This document shows, one piece after another, positions 24,475 to 34,174 of a DNA stretch of 64,000 nucleotides. The notes beneath the pieces are model-generated. The model was not told the origin of the DNA, did not search any database, and saw only the letters and a list, made by a program, of their open reading frames with translations. The stretch lies in contig JBAOHZ010000009.1 in the NCBI GenBank assembly GCA_037045225.1, positions 310,001 through 374,000 on the forward strand, written 5' to 3'. A program made the translations under genes and the position numbers. The DNA comes from Nitrospira sp. GTDB lineage: Bacteria; Nitrospirota; Nitrospiria; Nitrospirales; Nitrospiraceae. Within the stretch, counting starts at the first letter, position 1, and the number at the start of each line of letters is the position of its first letter.

Positions 24475-24576
24475 TCGAGCAATCGAGTAGCGGCGTTGCA
24501 CTTCCGAGGCTTTAGCGACCCTCAACTTTCCGGATAGAACCAGAGAGTCTGTATTGCGAGGCGGGTTGGTATCTTC

Positions 24577-27135
24577 TCAGGATGATCTATCATCACGCGT
24601 TTGCGGCAAGCCAAGGTAGGCGGCCAGATATGGGGCGGTACGCCCAGAGCTTCGCGCCAACTCCAACGGTGGTGCTGATGCAACAACTTTTCCGCCATTG
24701 TCGCCGGCGCCGGGGCCGATATCGATAACCCAGTCGCTCGCCGCCACCACGCGCATGTCGTGCTCAACCACGATGACGGTGTTGCCCGAATCCACGAGGG
24801 AACCGAGCTGCGCGATCAACCTATCCACATCGGCCGGGTGCAATCCGGTAGTGGGCTCATCCATTACGTAAAGTGCGTCACCACGCTGCGCACGTTGTAG
24901 CTCAGTGGCGAGTTTGATCCGCTGGGCCTCGCCACCCGAAAACTCGGTCGCCGGCTGTCCAAGCCGCAGATAGCCAAGCCCCACCTCGCGCAATAAGGTC
25001 AGCGAGCGGCGTGCCTGTGGTTCATCGCTAAAAAAAGCCCACGCTGTATCGATAGTCATTTCCAACACTTCGGCGATCGACTGGTCGCAATATCTGATCT
25101 CAAGGGTCTGGGGATTGTAGCGGGTCCCGTGACAGACCGAGCACGGTGCATAGACGCTGGGTAAAAATAGCAGTTCTACCATCACCGCCCCCTCACCCTT
25201 GCAATTTGGGCACTGACCTTTGGCGACATTAAAAGAAAATCGCCCGGCATCATAGCGGCGCGCACGCGCTTCTGGCGTTGCGGCAAACAGGCGCCGGATA
25301 TGGTCAAACAATCCGGTGTAGGTCGCCAGATTGGAGCGCGGAGTACGGCCGATTGGCTTTTGATCAACGCGAACCATACGCGCGATGCCTCCCATTCCGG
25401 AAGCAATCTCGCCGCCCTGAGTCACAACCGCTTCGTGCTCCAGATCATCAACCTCGGGCTCGTCTGGGGAGATCTCGGCCCCTAGCCGCTTAGCAACCAG
25501 TTCTACCAGCACTTGGCTTACTAAGCTGGATTTGCCCGATCCAGAAACGCCGGTCACAGCCGTGAGGACACCTTTGGGGAAAGCAACGCTTAGGTTGTCG
25601 AGATTGTTACGTGTCACGCCTCTGAGGCTTAGCCAACCCTTGGGCTCGCGCGTAGCGCGCTTCTGCCGTGGAGAATCGCTCTCGAACAGGTAATGGCGGG
25701 TCTGTGAAGCTTCTATATTCCGCAGGCCATTTGGAGGGCCACTGTAAAGAATGTGGCCGCCGAACTCGCCCGCTGCGGGTCCGACATCGACAATCCAGTC
25801 AGCGCGACGGATGACATCCAAATCATGTTCGACGACAAAGAGTGAATTGCCTGCAGCCTTGAGTTGGTCGAGTGCGATCAACAACGACTCGGTGTCGGCG
25901 GGGTGCAGTCCTGCAGAGGGCTCGTCCAGGACGTAAACAACACCAAACAGGTTCGAACGGATCTGGGTTGCTAGCCGCAGGCGCTGCAATTCGCCGGGAG
26001 AAAGTGTCGGCGTACCGCGCTCAATTGTTAGATATCCGAGACCCAGCTCGAGCAGTGTTGCCAGACGCGCGTTGAGATCCTCGGTGATCCTCCGCATGAC
26101 CAGCGCCTTTTCGGGGTGCTCGACGGCGATGATCTTCAGGCGAGGTTCAGTACCGTCGGCATAGGGCCGAATAACTCCGTCCAGTTCCTCAAGCGGCAGG
26201 CGCGACAATTCCGCCAAGTCTAGACCCGCAAACTTGACCGAGAGTGATTCCGAACGTAGCCGTTTACCGTCACACAATGGGCACAGATTGCTGAGCATGA
26301 ACTGGAGCGCCCGCCTCTTCATCGCTTGGCTCTGGGTATTCGCGAACGAATGCAGCACATGTCGGCGCGCGCTGGTGAAGGTTCCCTGATAGCTAGGCTC
26401 TTCCTTGCATTTCAGCGCGCGCCGCGTCTCTTTCGGTGTCAGACCAGCATAGACTGGCACCACAGGCTGCTCGTTGGTGAATAGAATCCATTCACGCTGC
26501 TTTTTCGGCAGTTCGCGCCACGGGCGATCCACATCGATCCCCAAAGAGACCAGAATATCGCGTTGGTTCTGTCCGCCCCAAGCCGTCGGCCATGCTGCGA
26601 TTGCACGTTCGCGGATTGTCAGGCTGTCGTCGGGAACAAGTGTTTGTTCGGTGACCTCATAGACGCGACCCAAACCGTGGCACGTAGGACAGGCACCTTC
26701 GGCAGTGTTGGGCGAAAAGGATTCGGCGTAGAGTAGCGGCTGATCGGGAGGATAGTCGCCCGCACGGGAATAAAGCATGCGCAAAAGATTCGACAGCGTT
26801 GTGACGCTGCCCACTGTTGAGCGGGTTGTGGGCGATCCGCGTTGCTGTTGCAGCGCGACTGCTGGTGGCAGGCCATCAATTTGATCCACTTCCGGCACCG
26901 CCAATTGGTGAAACAGTCGGCGCGCATAGGGAGACACGGACTCTAGGTAACGCTTTTGCGCCTCGGCATAGATCGTTCCGAACGCGAGCGAGGATTTTCC
27001 AGATCCGGAAACACCTGTAAACACGACCAGTGAATCACGAGGGATGGCTACATCTATGTTCTTCAAATTGTGTTCGCGCGCGCCACGCACGTGAACCATC
27101 CCGTCTGAGCTCTTTCGGGAAATGTGGCGCACCAT
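24577..27135 (-). CDS. UvrA paralogue (UvrA2-type ABC ATPase)
   Basis: The 852-residue protein has two ABC domains with Walker A motifs [13 protein letters not shown] and [13 protein letters not shown], signature regions ([32 protein letters not shown]) and zinc-finger cysteine pairs ([18 protein letters not shown] / [10 protein letters not shown]). It is about 90 residues shorter than housekeeping UvrA, as in UvrA2/DrrC-type proteins lacking the UvrB-binding domain. These are linked to tolerance of DNA-intercalating drugs. ATG 27135 is preferred over the TTG at 27147. No antibiotic-synthesis genes are nearby. Confidence 0.85.
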   Translation of the reverse strand: MVRHISRKSSDGMVHVRGAREHNLKNIDVAIPRDSLVVFTGVSGSGKSSLAFGTIYAEAQKRYLESVSPYARRLFHQLAVPEVDQIDGLPPAVALQQQRGSPTTRSTVGSVTTLSNLLRMLYSRAGDYPPDQPLLYAESFSPNTAEGACPTCHGLGRVYEVTEQTLVPDDSLTIRERAIAAWPTAWGGQNQRDILVSLGIDVDRPWRELPKKQREWILFTNEQPVVPVYAGLTPKETRRALKCKEEPSYQGTFTSARRHVLHSFANTQSQAMKRRALQFMLSNLCPLCDGKRLRSESLSVKFAGLDLAELSRLPLEELDGVIRPYADGTEPRLKIIAVEHPEKALVMRRITEDLNARLATLLELGLGYLTIERGTPTLSPGELQRLRLATQIRSNLFGVVYVLDEPSAGLHPADTESLLIALDQLKAAGNSLFVVEHDLDVIRRADWIVDVGPAAGEFGGHILYSGPPNGLRNIEASQTRHYLFESDSPRQKRATREPKGWLSLRGVTRNNLDNLSVAFPKGVLTAVTGVSGSGKSSLVSQVLVELVAKRLGAEISPDEPEVDDLEHEAVVTQGGEIASGMGGIARMVRVDQKPIGRTPRSNLATYTGLFDHIRRLFAATPEARARRYDAGRFSFNVAKGQCPNCKGEGAVMVELLFLPSVYAPCSVCHGTRYNPQTLEIRYCDQSIAEVLEMTIDTAWAFFSDEPQARRSLTLLREVGLGYLRLGQPATEFSGGEAQRIKLATELQRAQRGDALYVMDEPTTGLHPADVDRLIAQLGSLVDSGNTVIVVEHDMRVVAASDWVIDIGPGAGDNGGKVVASAPPLELARSSGRTAPYLAAYLGLPQTRDDRSS

Positions 27136-27234
27136 AATAACCCCCAAGAGGATGACTTTCGAACACAGATTTATGCTAGCCTAAGCGAGGAATAGCGTCC
27201 AGTAGCGTTGAATGACTGAATAGCCTCTAGTTTT

Positions 27235-27375
27235 CTAGACGCCTTCCGCTTTCACAATCTGCTGCCGTTCGAACTCGACGGGCGACAACATCCCGTTCCT
27301 GACCTGCTTGCGCACCGGATTATAGAACATCTTGATGTAATCGAACATGTCCTGCCTGGCTTCCTCCCGTATATA
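27235..27375 (-). pseudogene. IS3 transposase OrfB C-terminal remnant
   Basis: 46 codons encode REEARQDMFDYIKMFYNPVR and NGMLSPVEFERQQIVKAEGV, the typical last segment of IS3-group OrfB. The upstream part is cut exactly where the left end of family B copy 3 begins. Confidence 0.8.
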
Positions 27376-27738
27376 GGGGTCAGGTCTTGCAATCAAACAC
27401 ATCCCGGTGCGTAGCGGGCTGACTCCCGCGCCTCCATTGATAACTGACCGTTCAGTCGATACTCTACCGCCACGACACAGACTTCTTCTAGCACCGCCCG
27501 CCCTTCCGCACCAACTCTTACTTCCTGTGCGCCAAATCAAAAACGCTGCCCACCGCCGAGGAACGCGGCCGGTTTGTTCGATCAACTCTTCGTCGTTTCG
27601 AAACTCCGACGCCCTCCTCCACGCCCTGGGCTTTCAGTCCGCGGTGGCGATGAATCACTAGGTTCGGATCGCGGGGCAAGTGAATGAACACCTGCCGCCA
27701 ACCAAGAATTGGCTAAGTGCTTGATTACAAAACCTGAC
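27375..27738 (+). repeat. Family B element, copy 3
   Basis: Ends GGGTCAGGTCTTGCAATCAA and TTGATTACAAAACCTGACAC. The higA-tail region is well kept (TTTCGAAACTCCGACGCC, CTCCTCCACGCCCTGGGC, GATGAATCACTAGG). The left end touches an IS3 remnant and the right end lies close to an AraC gene remnant. Confidence 0.88.
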
Positions 27739-27794
27739 ACTAATATGGTGGTCACCTGTTTGAGTCCGAGCGTGACGATGGTGGCAATGGTTAG

Positions 27795-27899
27795 GCCAGT
27801 CGTTCGATCGATGCCGCCTATCACGACGAAGCCCACATGATCCGTGATTTCGTCAGCTTCGTCGGCTTGCCGCCGACCGCATTCGTTAAGCAGGCGTAA
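27795..27899 (+). pseudogene. AraC-family regulator C-terminal remnant
   Basis: The frame ending at TAA 27897-27899 encodes SIDAAYHDEAHMIRDFVSFV then GLPPTAFVKQA, the second helix-turn-helix and end of an AraC-type activator. An in-frame stop at 27792-27794 and the nearby family B right end show that the rest is gone. It precedes a VOC gene, a common AraC/VOC pairing, so this was probably its regulator. Confidence 0.65.
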
Positions 27900-27957
27900 C
27901 ATTTTTCCAAGATTTCAGTTCTGACAAGGTGCAGAGTGTGGCCGAAGGAGATTTGCT

Positions 27958-28353
27958 ATGATCGTGCCGACCGGATTTTCAGCCGTGACTCCATACATCT
28001 TCGCGCGAGAAGCCGACGGTTACGTTCGCTTTTTGCGAGAAGCCTTCGGCGGTGAGGAACTTGGACGAAGTGTCGCGCCGAGTGGCCGCATCGCCAATTG
28101 CCAAATCAACATCAACGGCGCCACGCTGATAACCAGCGAAGCGAGTGCGGACTTTCCGCCGAGTAGCGCCGCCTTCTACCTATATGTGGCGGACGCCGAG
28201 ACCGCGATGGCGAAATCGATCGATGCCGGGGCGGCGGAGATCATGGCAGTCGCTGATATGCCATATGGCGACCGCCAAGGTGGAGTACGCGATCCTGCTG
28301 GAAACATCTGGTGGATTTCGCAGCGCCTGACCGACGAACCCTATTTCCGTTAA
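27958..28353 (+). CDS. VOC-family (glyoxalase/PhnB-like) protein
   Basis: A 131-residue single-domain protein: SAVTPYIFAREADGYVRFLR, then INGATLITSEAS, AFYLYVADAETAMAKSIDAG, and GDRQGGVRDPAGNIWWIS, the PhnB-like ending. GAAGGAG precedes ATG 27958. The family holds a metal in a beta-alpha-beta fold and covers isomerases, dioxygenases and drug-binding proteins. Here the metal ligands are not clear, so no reaction is assigned. Upstream lies the remnant of an AraC regulator. Confidence 0.88.
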   Translation: MIVPTGFSAVTPYIFAREADGYVRFLREAFGGEELGRSVAPSGRIANCQININGATLITSEASADFPPSSAAFYLYVADAETAMAKSIDAGAAEIMAVADMPYGDRQGGVRDPAGNIWWISQRLTDEPYFR

Positions 28354-28775
28354 GTGGGATCGGCAACGGACGGTTCCGAGGCGCCCTTTCAGCTTAACTT
28401 GCGACGGGCACGGATGGGGCGGCATTGCTGCCCATCGCACGCCACTCTTGTCGGCGCCGCCGCAAGTCTCGAAACCACGGGGCTGCACCAGTCTCATGAA
28501 CCACATCCTATCGATACTGGCCGCGGCCTGCATAAGGTGCTCAACGAACAGGCCGAACACATGGATGGATGCATCCGACCGATGCTCATCAAGACTCAAA
28601 CACATCCTGCACCGCGAGGGCCGTCCACACATGGGCCTTGCCTGACTGTCGACCCGCATCGAGTAGCTATGGCCGACCACAGGCAGTGACGGAGTTCGGC
28701 CTTATCGTTATTGACGAAAGGTGGCCTTGCTTCTCCGGCAAGAGCAATTTGGGAACCAATGTTCTTCGCATTGCG
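28354..28775. other. Intergenic region without recognisable gene
   Basis: Frames are open on both strands (one minus-strand frame reaches 166 codons), but none has a ribosome site, recognisable domain or plausible composition. It may be decayed coding DNA. Confidence 0.4.
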
Positions 28776-29720
28776 TCATTTGACTCTGTCCAGGAACGCT
28801 TTGATGACAGTGGCCACTTCGCCTTGGCGTGCAACCAGTGCATGGCCTCCGGTTGGGAAAATTACGAGTTCAGACATCGGGTTTTGCTTAGCCCATTCTC
28901 TAGCGCGACGGGCAGTCTCGAACCCGTCGTCACGCGCGCTGATAAGGAGTATGGGGCATGCAAGGCGAACCGTTTCGCGATGTGGATTTGCGTTGGCTGT
29001 TTCAATGTCAAACACCATCCCCTGTCGTCGCGCAGAAACAGGTAAGAGCCCCTGTAGAAGGTCGGCAATTCGCTGGCGTTCTTTCAAGTCTGCCCTGCCT
29101 ATCACGTCAGGATCGGTGGCGAGCATCGCTCGCGAGAAGAGGCTCGGCATCAGCGACGTGGAACGAGCGGCGATCCACGCCGCAAAATCGGACCGGAAAA
29201 CTGCCTCAAAAATCAAGCCGCCTCGCATCTTCTGTCCTTCAGGCAGATAGTCTGCGGGGACTATCAATATTAGTGCCCGGCACTTGTCGGGGTGACGCCG
29301 GGCGAATTCAATGGATGACCACGTTCCTGCAGAGACGCCGAGCATCACCACGCGCTCAATCTTGAGGTGCGCCATCAGTGCCGCATATCCATCGGCCTGC
29401 ATAGCCACAGAAAAATGCTTCGGCATTGAAGAACGAAGATAGCCCGCGCGAGATGGAGCAACCACCCTGAACCCCAACGCAGGCAAACGCTGTGTCATTG
29501 CTATGCCTTGGTCAAAGCCACCACCTGACCCATGAGCCACCATGACGACATCGCCTTCGCCCCTGTCGGCAAATTCGATGGTGCTATCTGGTCCTCTCAA
29601 CAGTTCACTTCCTGTCGCAACACGAGATTTCGCGATCGACAGATCATGCCGATAGACCAAGATGGTCATCGCCAACGCTATGGTGAGAACAAGTAGCAAT
29701 ATAAGGGACAGGTCTTGCAA
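28776..29720 (-). CDS. Alpha/beta hydrolase with N-terminal membrane anchor
   Basis: Motifs: VMVAHGSGGGFDQG (oxyanion HGSGGG), nucleophile elbow VVMLGVSAGTWSSIEFA, acid in LLISARDDGFETA and His in FPTGGHALVARQ, so the triad is complete. Residues 5-22 are hydrophobic (SLILLLVLTIALAMTILV). The longest frame starts with TTG at 29718-29720 inside the family B left end (TTGCAAGACCTG read on this strand). An ATG at 29669 would give a version without the anchor. The original 5' end may have been replaced by the element. Substrate unknown. Confidence 0.8.
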   Translation of the reverse strand: MQDLSLILLLVLTIALAMTILVYRHDLSIAKSRVATGSELLRGPDSTIEFADRGEGDVVMVAHGSGGGFDQGIAMTQRLPALGFRVVAPSRAGYLRSSMPKHFSVAMQADGYAALMAHLKIERVVMLGVSAGTWSSIEFARRHPDKCRALILIVPADYLPEGQKMRGGLIFEAVFRSDFAAWIAARSTSLMPSLFSRAMLATDPDVIGRADLKERQRIADLLQGLLPVSARRQGMVFDIETANANPHRETVRLACPILLISARDDGFETARRAREWAKQNPMSELVIFPTGGHALVARQGEVATVIKAFLDRVK

Positions 29721-30030
29721 TCAAACACCTCCCGGCGAGTAACAGACCGTTCAGTCGAAGCTCTCCTGTCACGACACGAACTTCTTCTAGCACCGCCCGC
29801 CCTTCCGCACCAACGCTTATTTCCTGTGCGCCAAATCAAAAACGCTGCCCCATCGCCGACGAACGCGGCCGGTTTGTTCGATCAACTCTCCGTCGTTTCG
29901 AAACCCCGACACCCCCTTCCACGCGTCAGGCCTCCAGTTTTCGTTAATCGTTAAGGAAGATCGCAAGACTTTTAATGGAACCCTATCGCCAAGCAACTAT
30001 TTGGTAAATGTTTGATTACAAGACCTGGCC
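29704..30030 (+). repeat. Family B element, copy 4
   Basis: Ends GGACAGGTCTTGCAATCAAA and TTGATTACAAGACCTGGCC. It shares with copy 6 a deletion of about 25 bases in the left third (goes straight from GCGAGTAACAGA to CCGTTCAGTCG). Confidence 0.85.
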
Positions 30031-30158
30031 TCATTCTGGCGGAAAAATCGGTGGCCGGATCATCAAACACCCTAACGACTGAATAGGCGCTGATAAAGTC
30101 AGTAGCTTGTGTATCAGAGAACCCCGCGCTCTTTAGAGCCGTCTTAAGCGCGAACTTG
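30031..30158 (-). pseudogene. Internal gene fragment trapped between two family B ends
   Basis: The minus strand is open across the whole interval, encoding PKFALKTALKSAGFSDTQAT and DFISAYSVVRVFDDPATDFS. It is bounded on one side by the right end of copy 4 and on the other by the left end of copy 5. It has the look of real protein (lipase- or RTX-like in flavour) but is too short to assign. Confidence 0.4.
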
Positions 30159-30210
30159 GGGTCAGGTCTTGCAATAAAACATTTATCGGCTGGTAGCTGG
30201 CTGAGTCTTG
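30159..30210 (+). repeat. Family B element, copy 5 (left end only)
   Basis: GGGTCAGGTCTTGCAATAAA followed by CGGCTGGTAGCTGGCTGA matches the first ~50 bases of other copies. Similarity then stops. Confidence 0.75.
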
Positions 30211-30543
30211 CGTCCGGTCGTCGCCGGCGATTTGCATCACCTGAACGGCTATCGGCACAGCACTACAATCCGTGCCGGAGCTGTGGGCTCGCGCGCCCTT
30301 CACCCTCTTAGGGGCGTTGCTCCCCGGCCATCCCTTTACACATTCGGCATCCGCCCGTTGTCTGGCGGTCCGAGGATTCCGCCTCACCCTCAGCCTCGAC
30401 GATTCGCCTGCCTCCTAACAACCATCCTAATCGTCGGCGCTGCCCGGTGCTTTCAAACAGGGTTGATAATCGTCGGCCGACTGTTCGGCCCGGCGTTTTA
30501 CCTACTGCACCTGGCACTGCTCTTCTTTGAGGCACCGGCCGTC
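30211..30543. other. Intergenic region without recognisable gene
   Basis: A plus-strand frame (30208-30582) is open and has a hydrophobic stretch, but it starts at the element border and overlaps the antisense end of the dehydratase gene. No family or ribosome site supports it. Confidence 0.4.
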
Positions 30544-31752
30544 CTACTCGATCACGCTGAATTCATAGCGGGAACCGGTTAACGCCGCCAGCAATTCCGA
30601 CGCATGGTCGCGGCCGCGCGTTTCCATAGTTACGTCCAACGCCGCTTCGTTCAGCCCGACGCCATAGTGGGCGCGGTTGTAGGACGTTTCCACGATGTTG
30701 GCGCTGGCCTTGGCGATCACTGAGGTCAATCCTTCAAGCGAGCCGGGATAATCCGGAAGCCGCACGCGCAGCCGCAGCCGCCTTCCATCCCTGACCATTC
30801 CCCGCTCGATGATGCGGGCCAGCAGATTCACATCCAGATTCCCGCCGGACACGAGCACCGCGATGTTTTTGCCGCGATGACCGGTCTTGCCCTGCAGCAA
30901 AGCCGCCAGAGCCACGGCCCCAGCCCCCTCCGCCACGGTCTTCTCTCCCTCAAGCAGCGTGAGGATTGCCGCGGCGATCTCATCTTCATCGACGGTGACC
31001 ATCTGATCGACGTAGCGTTGCACCAACGGCAACGTACGGAAACCGGCTTTCCTCACCGCGATCCCGTCCGCCAAGGTCGGGCCGGCCGGCAGTTCGACCG
31101 GACCGCTGTTCTGGAGCGCGACGGCCATCGATGGGAGGCTGGTTGTTTGCACACCAACGACTTCAATCTTGCTCGCGCGTTCCTTCACTGCGCATCCAAC
31201 CCCGCCGATCAGCCCTCCGCCTCCTACCGGTACCACGATCACATCCAAGGTCGGATTCTGCCGTAGCAGTTCCAAGCCGAGTGAACCCTGCCCTGCGATC
31301 ACCTCGTCGTCATCGAAGGGATGGATGAAGGTGGCCTGTCGCTCCAGACTTTGCTCCATGGCCGCCCGGCACGCCTCGTCGTAATTCTCACCGTGGAGGA
31401 CGACATCCGCGCCGTGATTGCGCGTCGCCGAGAGCTTCACCAGAGGAGTCGATCGCGGCATCCAAATCTGGACGGGAATGTTTCGTTGCGTTGCGTGGTA
31501 GGCCACACCCTGCGCGTGGTTGCCGGCCGAGGCTGCAATGACGCCGCGGCGCCGTTCCTGATCGGTCATCATGAGAATCCGATTAAGCGCGCCCCGCTCC
31601 TTGAACGACCCCGTCATCTGAAGGTTTTCGAGCTTGAGGAAGATGGTATTGCCGGTAAGCCGGGACAAGGTCCTGGAATGAACCAATGGAGATTCATAGA
31701 TCGATGGTCCGATACGTGTAGCCGCAGCTGCTATCGACTGAACTGTCACCAT
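30544..31752 (-). CDS. ilvA: Threonine ammonia-lyase (threonine dehydratase)
   Basis: ATG 31752 has AAAGGAG upstream. The 402 residues have the PLP fold II signature with lysine in LQMTGSFKERGALNRI, the phosphate-binding loop VPVGGGGLIGGVG, ASAGNHAQGVAYHA, and the LVSGGNLDVNLLARI end of the catalytic domain. An ACT-like regulatory domain follows (RLRVRLPDYPGSLEGLTSVI). It deaminates threonine to 2-oxobutanoate and ammonia. Length and a single ACT domain fit the TdcB/YbaJ-like form; whether biosynthetic or catabolic is open. The symbol is by reaction type. Confidence 0.88.
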   Translation of the reverse strand: MVTVQSIAAAATRIGPSIYESPLVHSRTLSRLTGNTIFLKLENLQMTGSFKERGALNRILMMTDQERRRGVIAASAGNHAQGVAYHATQRNIPVQIWMPRSTPLVKLSATRNHGADVVLHGENYDEACRAAMEQSLERQATFIHPFDDDEVIAGQGSLGLELLRQNPTLDVIVVPVGGGGLIGGVGCAVKERASKIEVVGVQTTSLPSMAVALQNSGPVELPAGPTLADGIAVRKAGFRTLPLVQRYVDQMVTVDEDEIAAAILTLLEGEKTVAEGAGAVALAALLQGKTGHRGKNIAVLVSGGNLDVNLLARIIERGMVRDGRRLRLRVRLPDYPGSLEGLTSVIAKASANIVETSYNRAHYGVGLNEAALDVTMETRGRDHASELLAALTGSRYEFSVIE

Positions 31753-31836
31753 GCCCTGCTCTCCTTTCACTGTATCAGCCTGCTTTCGACAACAAAAAAT
31801 CCCCTGACGGGATTGAATCCGCCCGCGAGAGAATAG

Positions 31837-32174
31837 TGGGGTCAGGTCTTGCAATTAAATACATCCCAGCGAGTAGCAGGCCGTTCAGTCGCTGCTCTAC
31901 TGCCACGACAGGGACGTCTTCTCGCGCCGTCCGGCCTTCCGGCCTTCCGCCCCCACTCATTTCTCCCGCGTGGGAGATGACAATCGCTGCCCCATCGCCG
32001 AGGAACGCGGCCGGTTTGTTCAATCAACTCTCCGTCGTGCCGAAACCTCGACGCCCCCCTCCACGCTTTCGGCTTGCAGTTACCGTCAATCGCCAGGTGC
32101 ACGGATCGCGGGACACCTAAATGAACCCTATCGCCAGCCAAGACTTGCCTAAATGCTGGTTGACAAGATCTGCC
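31837..32174 (+). repeat. Family B element, copy 6
   Basis: Left end GGTCAGGTCTTGCAATTAAA; right end GGTTGACAAGATCTGCCC (diverged). The interior resembles copy 4 in the left third and copy 1 in the middle (CGTCCGGCCTTCC, GTGGGAGATGACAATCGCTG). Confidence 0.85.
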
Positions 32175-32191
32175 CTCAGCCAGTGCACTGA

Positions 32192-32359
32192 TTTCTGACG
32201 CTGCAGAAAGTGCAGCTCGTGATTGAAGCCCGGCAGAGGGAATACAACGAGGTGCGGACGCACAGCTCCATGGGGAATATGACACCCATGGAGTTCATCA
32301 ACCACCATCACAACCAGCCTCAGATCGCGCAGGAATTAACTTCGGTGGCCGTGGTGTAA
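32192..32359 (+). pseudogene. IS3 transposase OrfB C-terminal remnant
   Basis: Open frame to TAA 32357-32359 encodes TLQKVQLVIEARQREYNEVR, THSSMGNMTPMEF and a His/Gln-rich end. This is the standard IS3 OrfB terminus with the YNEVRpHSSLG motif. The rest is missing on the side of the family B right end. A different IS subgroup from the intact element at 16.2 kb. Confidence 0.8.
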
Positions 32360-32507
32360 CAAATGGGGAACGGTCATTTTGAGCTACGTAGTCGTTGTGC
32401 GATTCATCACCGGCCCGAGTAAAGCGATGGAGCAGACCGGTGTATGCCGTCCTTTCGTCAGTCCATGCGGCCAAGTCCACACTATCTGAAGTTAAACACC
32501 TCTGCGC

Positions 32508-33062
32508 TTACTTCTTGACACAACGAAGGTCTGACCGCTGGATCTCTGCGATCTTCTGATCATCGAATGGAATAGGAGCACAGCCGTGCCCCTTTTCGCA
32601 GACGAAGTCAAATCTTGCCGCCGGTTGATGGCAACTTAAGCACGTGACCCCTTGGGAACGATTCACCACTTGCTCGCCTCGATCGGCGATCTTGGTCCCT
32701 TCCTTGGAGACATCCAGAAAGAAAAACTCCCAGCCGTTCGTATTGGGGAACTGTTCGCGTGGATGTTTCACCATGGCTTCAAACGGAACCAGTTGGAGGA
32801 TGGTGCCGACTGGATACTCCTTGTCCGGCACGCTGTCTCGGAAGATCTGCATCGCTTCTTTCAATTTCTCCGGATTTGAATGTCTGAAACGCGTATTACG
32901 GACCTTTGGCCAGTCGAGGATGCAGCCGAAGGTGTCTTCGGAAACAGTGAGATCTTCAGCGGACGCACTCGAGGGCATGGACAAGCCAAGCCCAGATGCA
33001 AGTAGGATCCCCGTGCAGACCCACACAGATAGATGACACCAAACCTTGATGGACTTCCTCAT
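32508..33062 (-). CDS. Cytochrome P460-like c-type heme protein
   Basis: ATG 33062 follows AAAGGAG; upstream frame extension is ignored. The 184-residue product has a signal peptide (VCTGILLASGLGLSMPSSAS-AEDL) and one heme c motif C-L-S-C-H in GVTCLSCHQPA. The body matches the P460 fold pattern: KVRNTRFRHSNPEKL, VGTILQLVPFEAMVKHP, NGWEFFFLDVSKEG. Periplasmic. P460 enzymes oxidise hydroxylamine to NO/N2O with a heme cross-linked to Lys, but related cytochrome c'-beta proteins only bind NO. The cross-linking Lys cannot be fixed from sequence alone, so function is left at the fold level. Confidence 0.75.
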   Translation of the reverse strand: MRKSIKVWCHLSVWVCTGILLASGLGLSMPSSASAEDLTVSEDTFGCILDWPKVRNTRFRHSNPEKLKEAMQIFRDSVPDKEYPVGTILQLVPFEAMVKHPREQFPNTNGWEFFFLDVSKEGTKIADRGEQVVNRSQGVTCLSCHQPAARFDFVCEKGHGCAPIPFDDQKIAEIQRSDLRCVKK

Positions 33063-33441
33063 GGTAGATACTCCTTTCACCTGTGAGCCTATCACCAGCT
33101 TGGCAAATATATAGAGCGGGCTTGGTTCATTGCAACGAGGAGCAATAGATACGAGAGACAGGGTTAGATTGAGGTGGCCCGGATTTGACAGACACCTCCA
33201 AGCTCTGGCACAAGACCCTCGTTGTACGCAGCGCTGACCTCCAGAAGTGGCCATCGGGGCAACGCCACTGCCTTCGAGGGAGCCGAGATGATGGTGATTG
33301 GCGACGCGTGATCAGGCAAGACGAACGTGCTACAGAAGCGCCTCGCCAAGGTTGGCTCCCCGTGGTTGAGCCAGAATAGTTTTGACGAGGCGGCCGCCCG
33401 CAGGATATCCCAATCGCTCGAGGAATGTGGTACAAGAAAAT
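33063..33441. other. Intergenic region between divergent genes
   Basis: Should contain the promoters of the P460-like and outer-membrane genes. Small open frames on both strands lack domains or ribosome sites and are not called. Confidence 0.4.
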
Positions 33442-34116
33442 ATGTGTGGTCTCTCTGGATACGTAGCCAGACGAATACGTATTAGGCAGATCCTCTCGCT
33501 GCGGAATGGCTTGTTGGGAACGTTGACTGTTCGAGTGTTCCTGGGCCTCGCATTGTTCTCGGCCTGTCTCCCCAATTCGACCCTGGGCGAGACAGGACGT
33601 CTCGAATTGCTCCCCGTGCGGCCCTTCGGTATAGATCTCGCCTTCCGCCAGTCTTTCACTCCAGGCGGTCGGGAACTTGGTTTGCAGGCGAGCCTGACCG
33701 CGCTGCAGTACAGCGATTTCGAGGTACGCGCGACCTATCAGTATTTCGGCTTCGCATCCCACGAACGTCATGCCGGCGTGCATTCCCTCTATCTCAATCC
33801 GCGCTGGAACAACTTTCTGGATATCTTGGACTTTCCGAGCGGCCCGTCAATCGGCCGTCTGCTGCGGCATCTGCTATTCGGGCTGCTGGAGGACCGGGCG
33901 GTTCCGTATATCGGTGCGGTGCTGGGTTCGGCCTTGACCGGGCCGGACAACCGCCCCCCAAGCTACCTCTTGGGCGGGCAAGTCGGTGTGCGGTTTCCAG
34001 TCGCCCACACCGTTTCGCTTGACCTTGCCCTGTCGTATTTTGCCTACGGAGTGAGCTTCGATGAGCACGGCGACCGAGAGCGCCAATTACTGTTTACAAC
34101 GGGGTTCGTCTTCTAG
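33442..34116 (+). CDS. Putative outer-membrane beta-barrel protein
   Basis: From ATG 33442 about 224 residues. An arginine-rich N-terminus precedes a signal-like segment (VRVFLGLALFSACLPNSTLG), with alternating strands afterwards: LGLQASLTALQYSDFEVRAT, GVHSLYLNPRWNN, YLLGGQVGVRFPV, SLDLALSYFAYGV, and a terminal aromatic residue LLFTTGFVF as required by the BAM signal. Start choice is weak because no clear ribosome site precedes it. Ligand unknown. The solute-binding lipoprotein gene follows after ~58 bases, so both may act in uptake. Confidence 0.6.
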   Translation: MCGLSGYVARRIRIRQILSLRNGLLGTLTVRVFLGLALFSACLPNSTLGETGRLELLPVRPFGIDLAFRQSFTPGGRELGLQASLTALQYSDFEVRATYQYFGFASHERHAGVHSLYLNPRWNNFLDILDFPSGPSIGRLLRHLLFGLLEDRAVPYIGAVLGSALTGPDNRPPSYLLGGQVGVRFPVAHTVSLDLALSYFAYGVSFDEHGDRERQLLFTTGFVF

Positions 34117-34174
34117 CTGCCACATCGATCACACGGTCCGCGTCGATTGTGCCCGGAAAAGGATGGTCTGCCGC

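Noticed and set aside
33127..33783. 218-codon minus-strand ORF
   Set aside because: It overlaps the beta-barrel gene in antisense and shows no recognisable family or start signal.
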